DNA from: Myxococcales bacterium | GTDB taxonomy: Bacteria; Myxococcota_A; UBA9042 | DNA length: 64,000 nucleotides | NCBI GenBank assembly: GCA_947491025.1 | Contig: CANLIC010000003.1 | Location: forward strand, 143,257 to 207,256 | Direction of reading: 5' to 3' | In this document: positions 47,001 to 59,087 of the stretch, one piece after another | Numbering within the stretch: position 1 is the first letter of the stretch | Layout: every line of letters starts with the position of its first letter | Notes under the pieces: generated by a model | The model's database searches: none | What the model was told of the DNA's origin: nothing | What the model saw: only the letters and a program-made list of their open reading frames with translations | Made by a program: the position numbers and the translations under genes

Positions 47001-50000
47001 CGGCGCAACCAGGTGCTGATGGACATCGGCGCTGAGTTCAGCATCCAGGCCATCGACGGCGCCCACGACAAGCCGATCGCGGCTCTGGCAGCCGAAATCG
47101 CCAAGCGGTCGCCGGGGTACAAGGCGCCAGGCGCCTACCTCAAGGCTGCCCAAGACGAGGCACTCCGCCGCGTGTTCGGCCGCGCCGGCCTCGGGCGCAA
47201 GGACGTCGTCGCCCGCATCCGCGAGCGCTACGGCGCCGGCGAGGGCCTCGCTGAGTCCGTCCTGATTGGCCTCTGCTTGCACGGCCGTGACGGCGACTCG
47301 ACGCGGGGTGGCCGCCTGGCCGCCGGAGCGACCAGCGCCGCGAGCCGAGGCGATGTCGACGGTGTGCTCGACGCCATCGCGGCGGCCACGGGCGCAGAAC
47401 TGGGCGTGAACCTGGCGCCACTGGCGGTTGGGGGTGGCGGTGGAGGCGGGGGCGTGGTTGACGCCGCCGCGGTCGCCGCGCTCGAGGCCAAGCTCATCGG
47501 CCCCGAGGGGATCTTGACCGCCGGCCTGCGCGACGTCGCCGCGCGGCTCGGGTCGACGCCCAAGGCCGATGACGGGGCCGATGCTGCCGCCGTGGCCGCT
47601 GACCGCGCCCGGCTGGCGACCCTTGACGCGGAGCATGGCGCCCAGTGGGCGGCGTGGGTGGCCCCGCAGTTCTCAGCGCAGCGCCATGTGGCGTTCAGTT
47701 CGCAGTGGGCCTTTGCGCAGCGCGATGTCGCCGAGTGGGCGCTGACCGCGCTGCGGTCGGCGAAGGTGGGCGATTCCGAGCGCGCGGCCCTGTCGCGCCT
47801 TGGCCGCTTTTTCGACACCGCGGGTGGCGCCGGCGAGCCCCGCTTGGTGTCCACGGCTCGGTTCTACGCCGAGCGCGCGCGGGCGGCCGGCCGTGACGAC
47901 GTCGCAGACAGCCTCGAAGCGCTCTGCGCCCGCGAGATCGCCGTGGAGCCGCCGCTGCGTCCGACGCGTCCGACGCTCGAGATCTCCGCCGATGGCCAGA
48001 TCGCGGCGCGCGAGGTGCCGGTGGCGCAAGGCGCGAGCGCGGAGGCGGCCATCGCGGCCCTGCCCGAGCTGCTCGAGGGGCTCTTCGGCGGCGCCCAGCC
48101 TTCGCTACAGATCGGCGCCGGCGGCAGCGGCTCGGCGGCCCTGCGCGACGTGCTCACCTCTGGCTGCAAGGCTCCGCTCTCGTTCGCTGGCCGGACGGCG
48201 GTCGTCACCGGCGCCAGCCCGGGCTCCATCGCCGTCGAGGTGGTGCGCCACTTGCTGCGCGGTGGTGCGCGTGTGGTTGTGACGACGAGCACCTACCACG
48301 AGGAGCGACTCGGCTGGTACCGCCGCCTCTATCAGCGCGAGGCGTCGCTCGGCGCTGAGCTGCATGTGGTGCCCTTCAATCAAGCGTCCGTGGCCGACGT
48401 CGACGCCCTGGTCGCCTGGCTCTTCGCCGAGGTGAGCGAGGCCGCCGGTGCCGGCGTTCGCGTGCTCAAGCGACCGTTTGCGCCGGAGATCGTGGTGCCT
48501 TTCGCCGCCATCGGCGACGCCGCGACGGTCGACACCCTCGGGCCCCGCGCCGAGCTCGGGCTGCGGGCGATGCTCTTTGGCGTCGAGCGCCTGGTCGCCG
48601 GTATCGCCGCGCGTTACCGCGACCACGGCCGCCCATCGCGCCCCTGCCACGTGCTGCTGCCGCTCTCGCCCAACCACGGCAGCTTCGGCGGCGACGGGGC
48701 GTACGCCGAGGCCAAGGCCGGTCTGGAGGCGCTGCTGGCCAAGTGGACGAGCGAACGCGACGCCTGGGCGGCCTCGACGTCGCTCTGCGCCGCCCGCATC
48801 GGCTGGGTCCGCGGCACGGGCCTGATGGATGCCAACGACGCCATCGCCGCGCCGCTCGAGGCAGCCACCGGCGTGCGCACCTTCTCCAGCGCCGAGATGG
48901 GCTGGATCTTGGCAGGCCTCGCCGCCGACCCCCTGCGCGCGTTGGCGGCCGACGCTGTGCTGGAGGCCGACCTGACCGGTCGTTTCGCCACCGTGGCCGA
49001 CGTGCGCGCCGTCGTGGCCGAGATTCGCGAAGACATCGGCGCCCGCAGCGCCGCAGCCCGCAACCGCACCGCCTTCGCAGGTCGTGAGGCCGAGCTGCTC
49101 GGGATCGCTCAGGTGCCCAAGCGACGCATCCAGCCGCTGCCGGCCTTCGCCGCCGGCGTGGACGAGGTCGCGGCCCTGGTCGCTGACGCCGCCGCGTGGA
49201 AAGCGCTGCCCGCCGGCCCACGCGCTGCGACGCTGGCCGACACCGTCGTCATCGTCGGCATGGCCGAGCTTGGACCCTGCGGCTCGTCGCGGACGCGCTT
49301 CCAGCTCGAGGTGCGCGATCGCCTGTCTGACGCTGCGGTCCTCGAGCTCGCCTGGCTGTGCGGCCTCGTCCGCTGGTCGGCCGAGGTCGAGGGCGGGGCG
49401 TGGGTCGACGTCGAGAGCGGCGCCGCCGTCGCCGAGGCCGACCTCGGCGAGCGCTACCACGATGCGGTGCGAGGCCGCGTGGGCATCCGCTTCACCGAGC
49501 CCGCCGTCGCAGGCTTCGACCCCGAGCGTCTGCCGGTGTTGGCGACGGCGTGGCTCGACCGCGACTTCACGTTCGCGGTCGCTTCACAGGCCGAGGCCGA
49601 GAGCTTCGTCCTGGCCGACCCAGCCCACACCCGCATCGCCCCGGATCCTGCCGGCGATGGCTGGCGCGTGACCCGCACGGCTGGCGCCGAGATCCGCGTG
49701 CCGCGCGTGGCGCGCCTGTCGCGGCGGGTGCTCGGCCAGTTGCCGACGGGTATGGACCTCGCGCGTTTCGGCGTCCCAGGCGACATGGTCGAGACCGTCG
49801 ACCGCATCGCGCTCGTCAACCTCTGCGCCACGGCCGACGCGTTCTTGTCGGCCGGCTTGTCGCCTGAGGCCCTGCTGGCGCGGATTCACCCGGCGCGGGT
49901 CGCCAACACCCAGGGCAGCGGCATAGGCGGCATGCGCTCACTGACCCGCCTCTACACGGATCACTTGCTCGGCGTGCAGCGACAGAATGACATCGTTCAG

Positions 50001-51173
50001 GAGACGCTCATCAACGTCATCGCCGCCTACGTCGTCCAGGCCTACGTCGGCAGCTACGGCTCGATGAGCCACCCGGTCGGCGCCTGCGCCACCGCCGCCG
50101 TGTCGCTCGAGGAGGCCTACGACAAGATCCGGGCCGACAAGGCCGATTTCGTCGTCGCCGGTGGCTACGACGACGTTGGCAGCGAGGGCACGGTCGGTTT
50201 TGCCGACATGGCCGCCACCGCCGACACCGATCAGATGCTCGGCATGGGCCTGAACCCGGCGCAGATGTCGCGGGCCAACGACATCCGCCGTCGCGGCTTT
50301 GTCGAAGGGCAGGGCGGCGGCACCTTCCTCATCACCCGCGGCGATGTCGCTGCCGAGCTCGGATTGCCGGTCTGCGGCGTCTTGGCCTGGGCCGGCAGCT
50401 TCGGCGACGGCGTCCACAAGTCGATCCCGGCGCCGGGATTGGGCGCCATCGCCAGCGCGCGCGGTGGCGCCGCGTCTCCGCTGGGCCGGGCCCTCTCGCG
50501 CCATGGCCTCAGCGCCGACGACATCGCCTTTGTCTCCAAGCACGACACGTCGACCGCCGCCAACGACCCGAACGAGGCGGCGATCCACCAGCAGATCCAG
50601 GTCGCCCTCGGTCGAAGCGCCGGCAATCCATTGTTCACGGTGTCGCAGAAGACCCTGACCGGCCACGCCAAGGGTGGCGCGGCGGCGTTCCAGGCCATCG
50701 GCGCTTGCCAGGCGATGGTGGCGGGCATTGTCCCCGGCAACCGCAACCTGGAGTCGGTCGATCCGGCCATGCGGCCACACCAGCACATCGCGTTCACCGA
50801 TCGGCCGCTCATCGCCGGGCGGGGCGCGCTGCGGGCGGCGCTTGTCACCAGCCTCGGCTTCGGCCACGCCAGCGCCATCGCGCTGCTTCTGCACCCGGCG
50901 GCCTACGTCGCGATGCTCGACGCCGGGCGGCGCGCAGCGTGGCAAGCGTCAGCGGGTGACAAGCTGCGGCAGGCCCGCCAGCGCCAGGCGCGCATCTGGA
51001 TGGGCGAGGAGTCGCTCTTCGAACGCCGCAGCGATCGCCGCTTCGCCGCCGCCGACGGCAGCCCGGCGCAGGTGGCCGAAGAGGCGGCGATGCTGCTGGC
51101 GCCGACGTCGCGGCTGGGTGAGGACGGCGTCTATGACCCGGCCGCTGGTAGCCTGGGCGGAGCCGCGCGGTGA
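41049..51173 (+). CDS. fas: Type I fatty acid synthase, single polypeptide
   Basis: A 3374-aa multienzyme with the domain order of mycobacterial and fungal FAS-I. Acetyl transferase: GHSQG, Ser141. Enoyl reductase: from MTPTTVDAPIV, near 444, with GKAGGHHSWED near 585. Hotdog dehydratase: about 1100-1490, NPIHLSPTFARLAG. Malonyl/palmitoyl transferase: LFPGQGIQQTG near 1498, GHSVGEY with Ser1603. Carrier domain: DGVSSRRNQ, phosphopantetheine on Ser1983 or 1984. Ketoreductase: VVTGASPGSIAVEV near 2380. Ketosynthase: GACATAA with Cys3013, then SKHDTST and LTGHAKGG. It makes acyl-CoA from acetyl-CoA, malonyl-CoA and NAD(P)H. No phosphopantetheinyl transferase domain is fused; acpS follows with a 4-base overlap. 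The start at 41049 has GAGGAG 7 bases upstream. FAS-I is known in bacteria chiefly from Corynebacteriales, so its presence here is notable. Confidence 0.93.
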   Translation: MTTRNDSGLASAATLMQQLAAGERKVVMTFAGQGAPWIDELAELHREVAGVPALVARAEATLRAMTETQALRWSGLYPHDFALQRWLTQPSTRPLASALDHGAVSQPMTFVTQIARFLQLRSLGLQDAIRCGSVVAVAGHSQGSMAAAFVAECGADEPSLDRFAAYLRYVAWQGFEMAMSWRDCGGERLPGIPIASVAGPTLTRLRTVVDRVNADLPTDHHVHISLYNGRTRHVVTGVPASVARLRAALEATATKEAADRKAGRTGGAVLRFVFEELALGAAYHGPAMTLGLERDARHVAEDGFRIDAAALKLPVGDPAGEGWLQDAPDVVARLLLCMHLLPVRWPATCAALADRGARDCLDLGPGIGVARLTASGMRGRGVAVHAMAERAGRAAVLVADAALLPSALRYADFAPTLARLPDGRLLVDNRYTRLTGQSPAILPGMTPTTVDAPIVAAAANAGFTAELAGGGQVTADMLQARIDELRGLLAPGHEVTFNALFLDRYLWDLQLGARGLVQKARKRGAPICGVTISAGIPDVEEATRLLAELNAAGLWLNAFKPGTGPQIEQVVRIAKAAPQVPVLIHVEGGKAGGHHSWEDLEDLLIAHYEAMRGCPNVVLCVGGGIGDEARGVEMLSGRWSLRHDLPLMPVDGILLGTVTMACLEATASPQVKAALVNAAGSRRWVGRGAVDGGITSGRSQLDADIHYLDNAAARCGRLLDAVAGDASAIEARRDEIIAALNATAKPFFGDVEAMTWAEVLTRFVALTAVGRGGRYEDGRWPDSSYRQRCADLFARAEARLCAEVDGVAADASVPSVVASLADLDAPEAALQALLQRYPHAAQAVVAPPDARYFVRGLCRSPGKPVNFVPVVDVDVRRWYKSDALWQAQDDRFSADQVLIIPGPEAVAGIRQANEPVASLLGRFEAAVVTDLLGAGAPIRHLPYRRIAADVSGAPLGGVVAQAVAAAEAGGEESLQLRVVADAAEPWFAAVAARHGGAVARAFGEALVQGEGGMLPSPLRALCPASLGATLTLRGDAAAPRELTWCSADGQERVTLRDGGNGGVVRVEASLRPATGMAPTPWRMTLRVDAEGRCHRVADADGASDLDLARAFYHGSLFGSQLTPVALFDAATAEAVVDAARCAGYAALVDGDPTGVASGLCFSLAWRPIMAVLSCDPLIAGLARLVHLEQALTPGAGWPLRSADVVAVEARAVRVEDSDAGRLVVVEALLRRGDAVCATMTSRFLIRGALEPAQRSVVAREQIAATWTVGDAGQRAFLADHPAIRWAQPKGADLRLGDVLSLRATLTEGRGPLAEVGALAQSAEGVIERDGVVLGSLVMTHAKATAMHPLRALLAVVGADAAGHVETPARTLARGQGRAPADLAAWADVSLDRNPIHLSPTFARLAGLPGPIVHGMWTAAKAWAALVRHVAGGEAERVLDHSAHFEAPLLPGEAIDWTVRRVGVDRGRRRVVVEVRALRGQEPVTVLRMTATLAAPRTAYLFPGQGIQQTGMGMDGYARSAAARAVWDEADAFTRRRLGFSILRVVRENPRELLVDGVANIHDKGVLHLTQFTQVAMAVLARAQVAELRASGVLVPGAITAGHSVGEYNAISAIADVLSLEAVVEAVWQRGLTMHTFVPRDEHGASAYGMGVIRPDQAGLDHAGAEALVRAVRDATGGFLQIVNFNVRGRQYATVGDLATLAALRDALAARQRPGAKAAWVDVPGVDVPFHSEVLTAGVPAFRDTLQRVLPKDGPYLALIGRYVPNLVALPFALTRAFADAIVAATGSTVAAGWGDAIERAPDRQAMAREVLAELLAWQFARPVRWIETMELLLTPTARGGLGAERVVEVGVGYQPTVANMVRQTVALGGAAATQVEIVNAGADLDVVLHRDVDAEAATASEADAPSSGPVAPTPSPLAPAPAATASVIAAPAAPSPASAHDAPADRPVRHLDALRALCALQAKVRPEQIRLDETIDGLLDGVSSRRNQVLMDIGAEFSIQAIDGAHDKPIAALAAEIAKRSPGYKAPGAYLKAAQDEALRRVFGRAGLGRKDVVARIRERYGAGEGLAESVLIGLCLHGRDGDSTRGGRLAAGATSAASRGDVDGVLDAIAAATGAELGVNLAPLAVGGGGGGGGVVDAAAVAALEAKLIGPEGILTAGLRDVAARLGSTPKADDGADAAAVAADRARLATLDAEHGAQWAAWVAPQFSAQRHVAFSSQWAFAQRDVAEWALTALRSAKVGDSERAALSRLGRFFDTAGGAGEPRLVSTARFYAERARAAGRDDVADSLEALCAREIAVEPPLRPTRPTLEISADGQIAAREVPVAQGASAEAAIAALPELLEGLFGGAQPSLQIGAGGSGSAALRDVLTSGCKAPLSFAGRTAVVTGASPGSIAVEVVRHLLRGGARVVVTTSTYHEERLGWYRRLYQREASLGAELHVVPFNQASVADVDALVAWLFAEVSEAAGAGVRVLKRPFAPEIVVPFAAIGDAATVDTLGPRAELGLRAMLFGVERLVAGIAARYRDHGRPSRPCHVLLPLSPNHGSFGGDGAYAEAKAGLEALLAKWTSERDAWAASTSLCAARIGWVRGTGLMDANDAIAAPLEAATGVRTFSSAEMGWILAGLAADPLRALAADAVLEADLTGRFATVADVRAVVAEIREDIGARSAAARNRTAFAGREAELLGIAQVPKRRIQPLPAFAAGVDEVAALVADAAAWKALPAGPRAATLADTVVIVGMAELGPCGSSRTRFQLEVRDRLSDAAVLELAWLCGLVRWSAEVEGGAWVDVESGAAVAEADLGERYHDAVRGRVGIRFTEPAVAGFDPERLPVLATAWLDRDFTFAVASQAEAESFVLADPAHTRIAPDPAGDGWRVTRTAGAEIRVPRVARLSRRVLGQLPTGMDLARFGVPGDMVETVDRIALVNLCATADAFLSAGLSPEALLARIHPARVANTQGSGIGGMRSLTRLYTDHLLGVQRQNDIVQETLINVIAAYVVQAYVGSYGSMSHPVGACATAAVSLEEAYDKIRADKADFVVAGGYDDVGSEGTVGFADMAATADTDQMLGMGLNPAQMSRANDIRRRGFVEGQGGGTFLITRGDVAAELGLPVCGVLAWAGSFGDGVHKSIPAPGLGAIASARGGAASPLGRALSRHGLSADDIAFVSKHDTSTAANDPNEAAIHQQIQVALGRSAGNPLFTVSQKTLTGHAKGGAAAFQAIGACQAMVAGIVPGNRNLESVDPAMRPHQHIAFTDRPLIAGRGALRAALVTSLGFGHASAIALLLHPAAYVAMLDAGRRAAWQASAGDKLRQARQRQARIWMGEESLFERRSDRRFAAADGSPAQVAEEAAMLLAPTSRLGEDGVYDPAAGSLGGAAR

Positions 51174-51568
51174 TCGCCGGCGTCGGCGTCGATCTAGTCG
51201 CGCTGCCGGCCTTCGCGGCCCAGCTCGCCGACCCGGCTTCGCGTTTCGCCGAGGCCGCGTTTTCCGCCGCCGAGCGCGACGACGCCGCGCGTGTCGGCGA
51301 TCGCGTCAGCCACCTCGCCGCGCGCTTCGCCGCCAAAGAGGCGTTCATCAAGGCGTGGTCAGGCGGCCGCCGGGGACTGGAGCCCGCGCTCGGCCACGTC
51401 GTCTTGCAGGAGATCGAGGTTGTGCTCGACGATTGGGGCCGTCCGGCCCTGCGTCTGCACGGCGCCACGCGGGCCGCTTTCGAGCGGGACGGCCCAGCGC
51501 GCATCCATTGCTCGCTCAGCCACGACGGCCCAACCGCCGTCGCCTTCGTCGTGGTCGAGCGCGGCTAG
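51170..51568 (+). CDS. acpS: Holo-[acyl-carrier-protein] synthase
   Basis: A 132-aa 4'-phosphopantetheinyl transferase of the AcpS type. It has the N-terminal GVGVDLVALPAF with the magnesium-binding Asp, and FAAKEAFIKAW with the second catalytic acid. It transfers phosphopantetheine from CoA to the carrier-domain Ser of FAS. The start is GTG at 51170, overlapping the fas stop (GTGA), with GGAG upstream. In Mycobacterium a separate acpS follows fas in the same order, while fungal FAS carries the equivalent domain fused; the gene here keeps the mycobacterial arrangement. Confidence 0.93.
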   Translation: MIAGVGVDLVALPAFAAQLADPASRFAEAAFSAAERDDAARVGDRVSHLAARFAAKEAFIKAWSGGRRGLEPALGHVVLQEIEVVLDDWGRPALRLHGATRAAFERDGPARIHCSLSHDGPTAVAFVVVERG

Positions 51569-51602
51569 CGTCGCGTTCCCAGCCGGGTCCAGGGAGTCCA
51601 TC

Positions 51603-56696
<5,094 letters not shown>

Positions 56697-56738
56697 GTCT
56701 GGCCGTGCGAGGCCGAGGCACCCGGTGCCGACGCCGCT

Positions 56739-57839
56739 TCAGCCCAGCTTGGCGAGCTCAAGGGCCCAGGCTTGCACCAAGGGCGTCAACAGCGACCGGT
56801 CGTGCCCGGGTGCCCAGCGCGTGAATACCCAGACACCGCCGATCTGGGTGGCGTCGATGCCAGATGCCTTCCAACCGGCTGCGATCTCTGGGTCTTCCAA
56901 GATGGCCGCCGCCGAGTCCGTGAGGCGCCATGGCTTGGTATCGCCGAGGGGCTGCGCCGGATCGAGGACCTCGGGGTTCGGGTCGTCGACCGAGCTCGCG
57001 TCGCCTGGGTGCAGCAGGACGTAGTGCGACGCGACCGTGTCGTCGTAGGTGCCCGTCTTGAGCATGACCATGAAGTTGCTGCGCTTTTCTGGAGGCAGCA
57101 CCCGATAGGCGCGCACCAACGCCGAGGTGGTCGTGCGCATCTTGGGCCAGCCCGCCTCGCCGGGCAGGTACTCCTCTTTGAGGCAGAGCTGGACCTCGCC
57201 GGCGGTGAGCTCCGACATCAGGTCCGCCGACAGCGTGGTCATCGAGAGGCCGCACGGCGTGTAGTAGTAGAGGTCATGCGCCCACTTGTTGAGCACTTTG
57301 GGCGTCCACTTCGGCTTGGTGTCGGGGTTCAGGAGCCGCATGACCATGGCGAGGCACGTCAGCATGCAACCCTCGTTGGCGAGGTTGTTGCCGTCGTCGA
57401 ACTCGCGCAAGAGCGACGCCGCGACCGCTGGACTCTGGCCGTTGAACTGCACGTCGGCGGCGATGACCTTGTCGCGGTCCCACATCAGGTCGGCGCCCCA
57501 CAGCGGATCGTGCTGGCGGTAGGGCAGCTTGGCGCCGGCGACATCGAGCTTGCCGTCCGGCACGCTTGCGAGGTCGAGCAGGCTGGGGCAGGGCTGAGCG
57601 GCCGTATCGGCAGTGTCGGCTTCGATTCTGGCGTCAGCGCCCGCGCTGGCGTCGAGCGCCACGGCGTCGCTTTCGCAGGCAGCCGTGCCTGGGGCCGGCT
57701 GGGCGGTCGGCTCCGCAGCGCAGCCGAGCGGCAGCGCGCTGAGGCCGAGGCCAGCGCTCGCGCCGAGTGCGCCCTGCAGCAGCACGCGGCGCGATGGATG
57801 GAGCTTGCCGGCGCCGTCGCCGGGTGGGGCTGCAGACAT
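56739..57839 (-). CDS. Tat-exported lipoprotein with C39-like peptidase fold
   Basis: A 366-aa protein. A twin-arginine signal (PSRRVLLQG, Arg17-18, followed by GALGASAGLGLSALPLGC) ends in lipobox Cys40, so export may be by Tat followed by lipidation. After an Ala/Asp linker, residues about 105-330 resemble C39-type cysteine peptidases. The candidate nucleophile is Cys158 in NEGCMLTCLAMVMRLLNP, the candidate His is His272 in SHYVLLHPGD, and an Asp/Asn follows near 286-288. Proteins of this fold cleave leader peptides or peptidoglycan-like substrates; none is identifiable here. AGGAG precedes the ATG. The gene converges with the ACC gene and is divergent from the next lipoprotein gene. Confidence 0.65.
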   Translation of the reverse strand: MSAAPPGDGAGKLHPSRRVLLQGALGASAGLGLSALPLGCAAEPTAQPAPGTAACESDAVALDASAGADARIEADTADTAAQPCPSLLDLASVPDGKLDVAGAKLPYRQHDPLWGADLMWDRDKVIAADVQFNGQSPAVAASLLREFDDGNNLANEGCMLTCLAMVMRLLNPDTKPKWTPKVLNKWAHDLYYYTPCGLSMTTLSADLMSELTAGEVQLCLKEEYLPGEAGWPKMRTTTSALVRAYRVLPPEKRSNFMVMLKTGTYDDTVASHYVLLHPGDASSVDDPNPEVLDPAQPLGDTKPWRLTDSAAAILEDPEIAAGWKASGIDATQIGGVWVFTRWAPGHDRSLLTPLVQAWALELAKLG

Positions 57840-58028
57840 GGGTCAAGCGCTCCTGCGCCGCGGGTCGTGGGTCTGGCGGCAGCCGCTTTCGCGACCGACG
57901 TGGGAGCTTGCCAGATCGAGGTGCGCCCTGCACTGGGGCGTGCGCCTGGCCGGGCGTCGAGCGTGCGCCGCGGCGGCGATTGTGCTGGACTCTGCAGCGT
58001 GCGCCCGAGGCGGCGTCTGGAGTCGCCC

Positions 58029-58952
58029 ATGGCCCCTGCACCAATGAGTCGAATCCGCCGTGCCACGCCCGAGCCCAAGGCCCCGCTGCGGCACTCGGCG
58101 ATGGCTTCACTCGTCGCCCTTGCGCTGGCCGCCGGCTGCGGCGGGGGTGCCGGCGACGCAAAAGCCGCTGCGGCCGCTGCCGACGGCTTCGACGGCGCTG
58201 ACGGCGATGGCGAAGGCTGCAGCGAGGTGCTCTTTGGCCAGCCCGGCGCCCACACCGGTCTGCCGGCCTCGCAGTGCGCCCTCCGCTGCGGCTGCGGCGG
58301 CGACGCCTGGACGCCCCGCGCCTGGAGCGCCGCAGATCTCGCAGCCCTGAAGGCCTACCAGCTGCTCGACCCACCCGGCGCCCTGGCCGTCGACCCCTAC
58401 AGCGTCGCCACCCTCGACGTCGCCCCGCCGCCCGCCGGGATGGTCTGCGCCGTGCAGGTCGTCGATGCGCCCAAGCGCCATTATCGGCTCCGCAATCAAC
58501 CGAGCACCGCCGCCGCCGTGGCCGCTGGCGACACCGTCACCCACGCTGGCCGCTGCGGTCATTGCTCGTCGCTCCAAGACCTCGCGGTCTACGCCGGGAC
58601 CCCGGACCTCACCCATCCGGTCCGCCAGTGTGGGCTCGCCGGTTTCGCGGACGGCCACGACGGGGGCGTCAAGTGCCTGCTCAGCCTCGGCTTCTCGGTG
58701 GCCTGCGCCGACACCTGGGCGTGGAACGTCGAGAATACGCGCAAAGCCTGCCTCGACATCTGCCTCTCTCTCCTCAAGGCCCCAAGCCACCAGGCCGACG
58801 GCAGCCTCAACGCCTGCATCGCTTGCGACGAGGCCAAGTCAGGGCCCGTCTTCAAGGCCGTCGCCGGGCGGACGCGCCGCAATTCCGGCCTGCCTTCCGC
58901 GCTGTGTCGCCCCTGTGCCAGCGTCGCCCGCATCCCGCACCTCTACCCTTAG
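58029..58952 (+). CDS. Cys-rich lipoprotein of unknown family
   Basis: A 307-aa exported protein with lipobox LAAGC (Cys37). ATG 58029 has GGAG six bases upstream; ATG 58044 is an alternative. The mature protein has about twenty cysteines not in simple repeats. A distinctive block is CGHCSSLQDLAVY, then LTHPVRQCGLAGF, CLLSLGFSVACADTWAWN and TRKACLDICLSLL, and it ends with CRPCASVARI. The evenly placed cysteines imply several disulfides. I do not recognise a named family and assign no activity. The gene is divergent from the C39-like gene with 189 bases between them, and is followed after 135 bases by the selenoprotein gene. Confidence 0.75.
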   Translation: MAPAPMSRIRRATPEPKAPLRHSAMASLVALALAAGCGGGAGDAKAAAAAADGFDGADGDGEGCSEVLFGQPGAHTGLPASQCALRCGCGGDAWTPRAWSAADLAALKAYQLLDPPGALAVDPYSVATLDVAPPPAGMVCAVQVVDAPKRHYRLRNQPSTAAAVAAGDTVTHAGRCGHCSSLQDLAVYAGTPDLTHPVRQCGLAGFADGHDGGVKCLLSLGFSVACADTWAWNVENTRKACLDICLSLLKAPSHQADGSLNACIACDEAKSGPVFKAVAGRTRRNSGLPSALCRPCASVARIPHLYP

Positions 58953-59087
58953 CTCTGGCTACCGTCGCGACAGAAAGGTCGCAGTCTCCGGATCGTGGCG
59001 CCCGAAGGATGACGCGCACCGCGGGAGTCGGTACGCTGCCAGCGCTTGTGCGCCACGGTTCACCGCGGCGAGAGGGAGCGGAGCGCA

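Noticed and set aside
41049..51173. Polyketide synthase or PUFA synthase
   Set aside because: Domain order AT-ER-DH-MPT-ACP-KR-KS with one carrier domain and an FMN-type ER (GKAGGHHSWED) is FAS-I; PUFA synthases have tandem carrier domains and the KS first.
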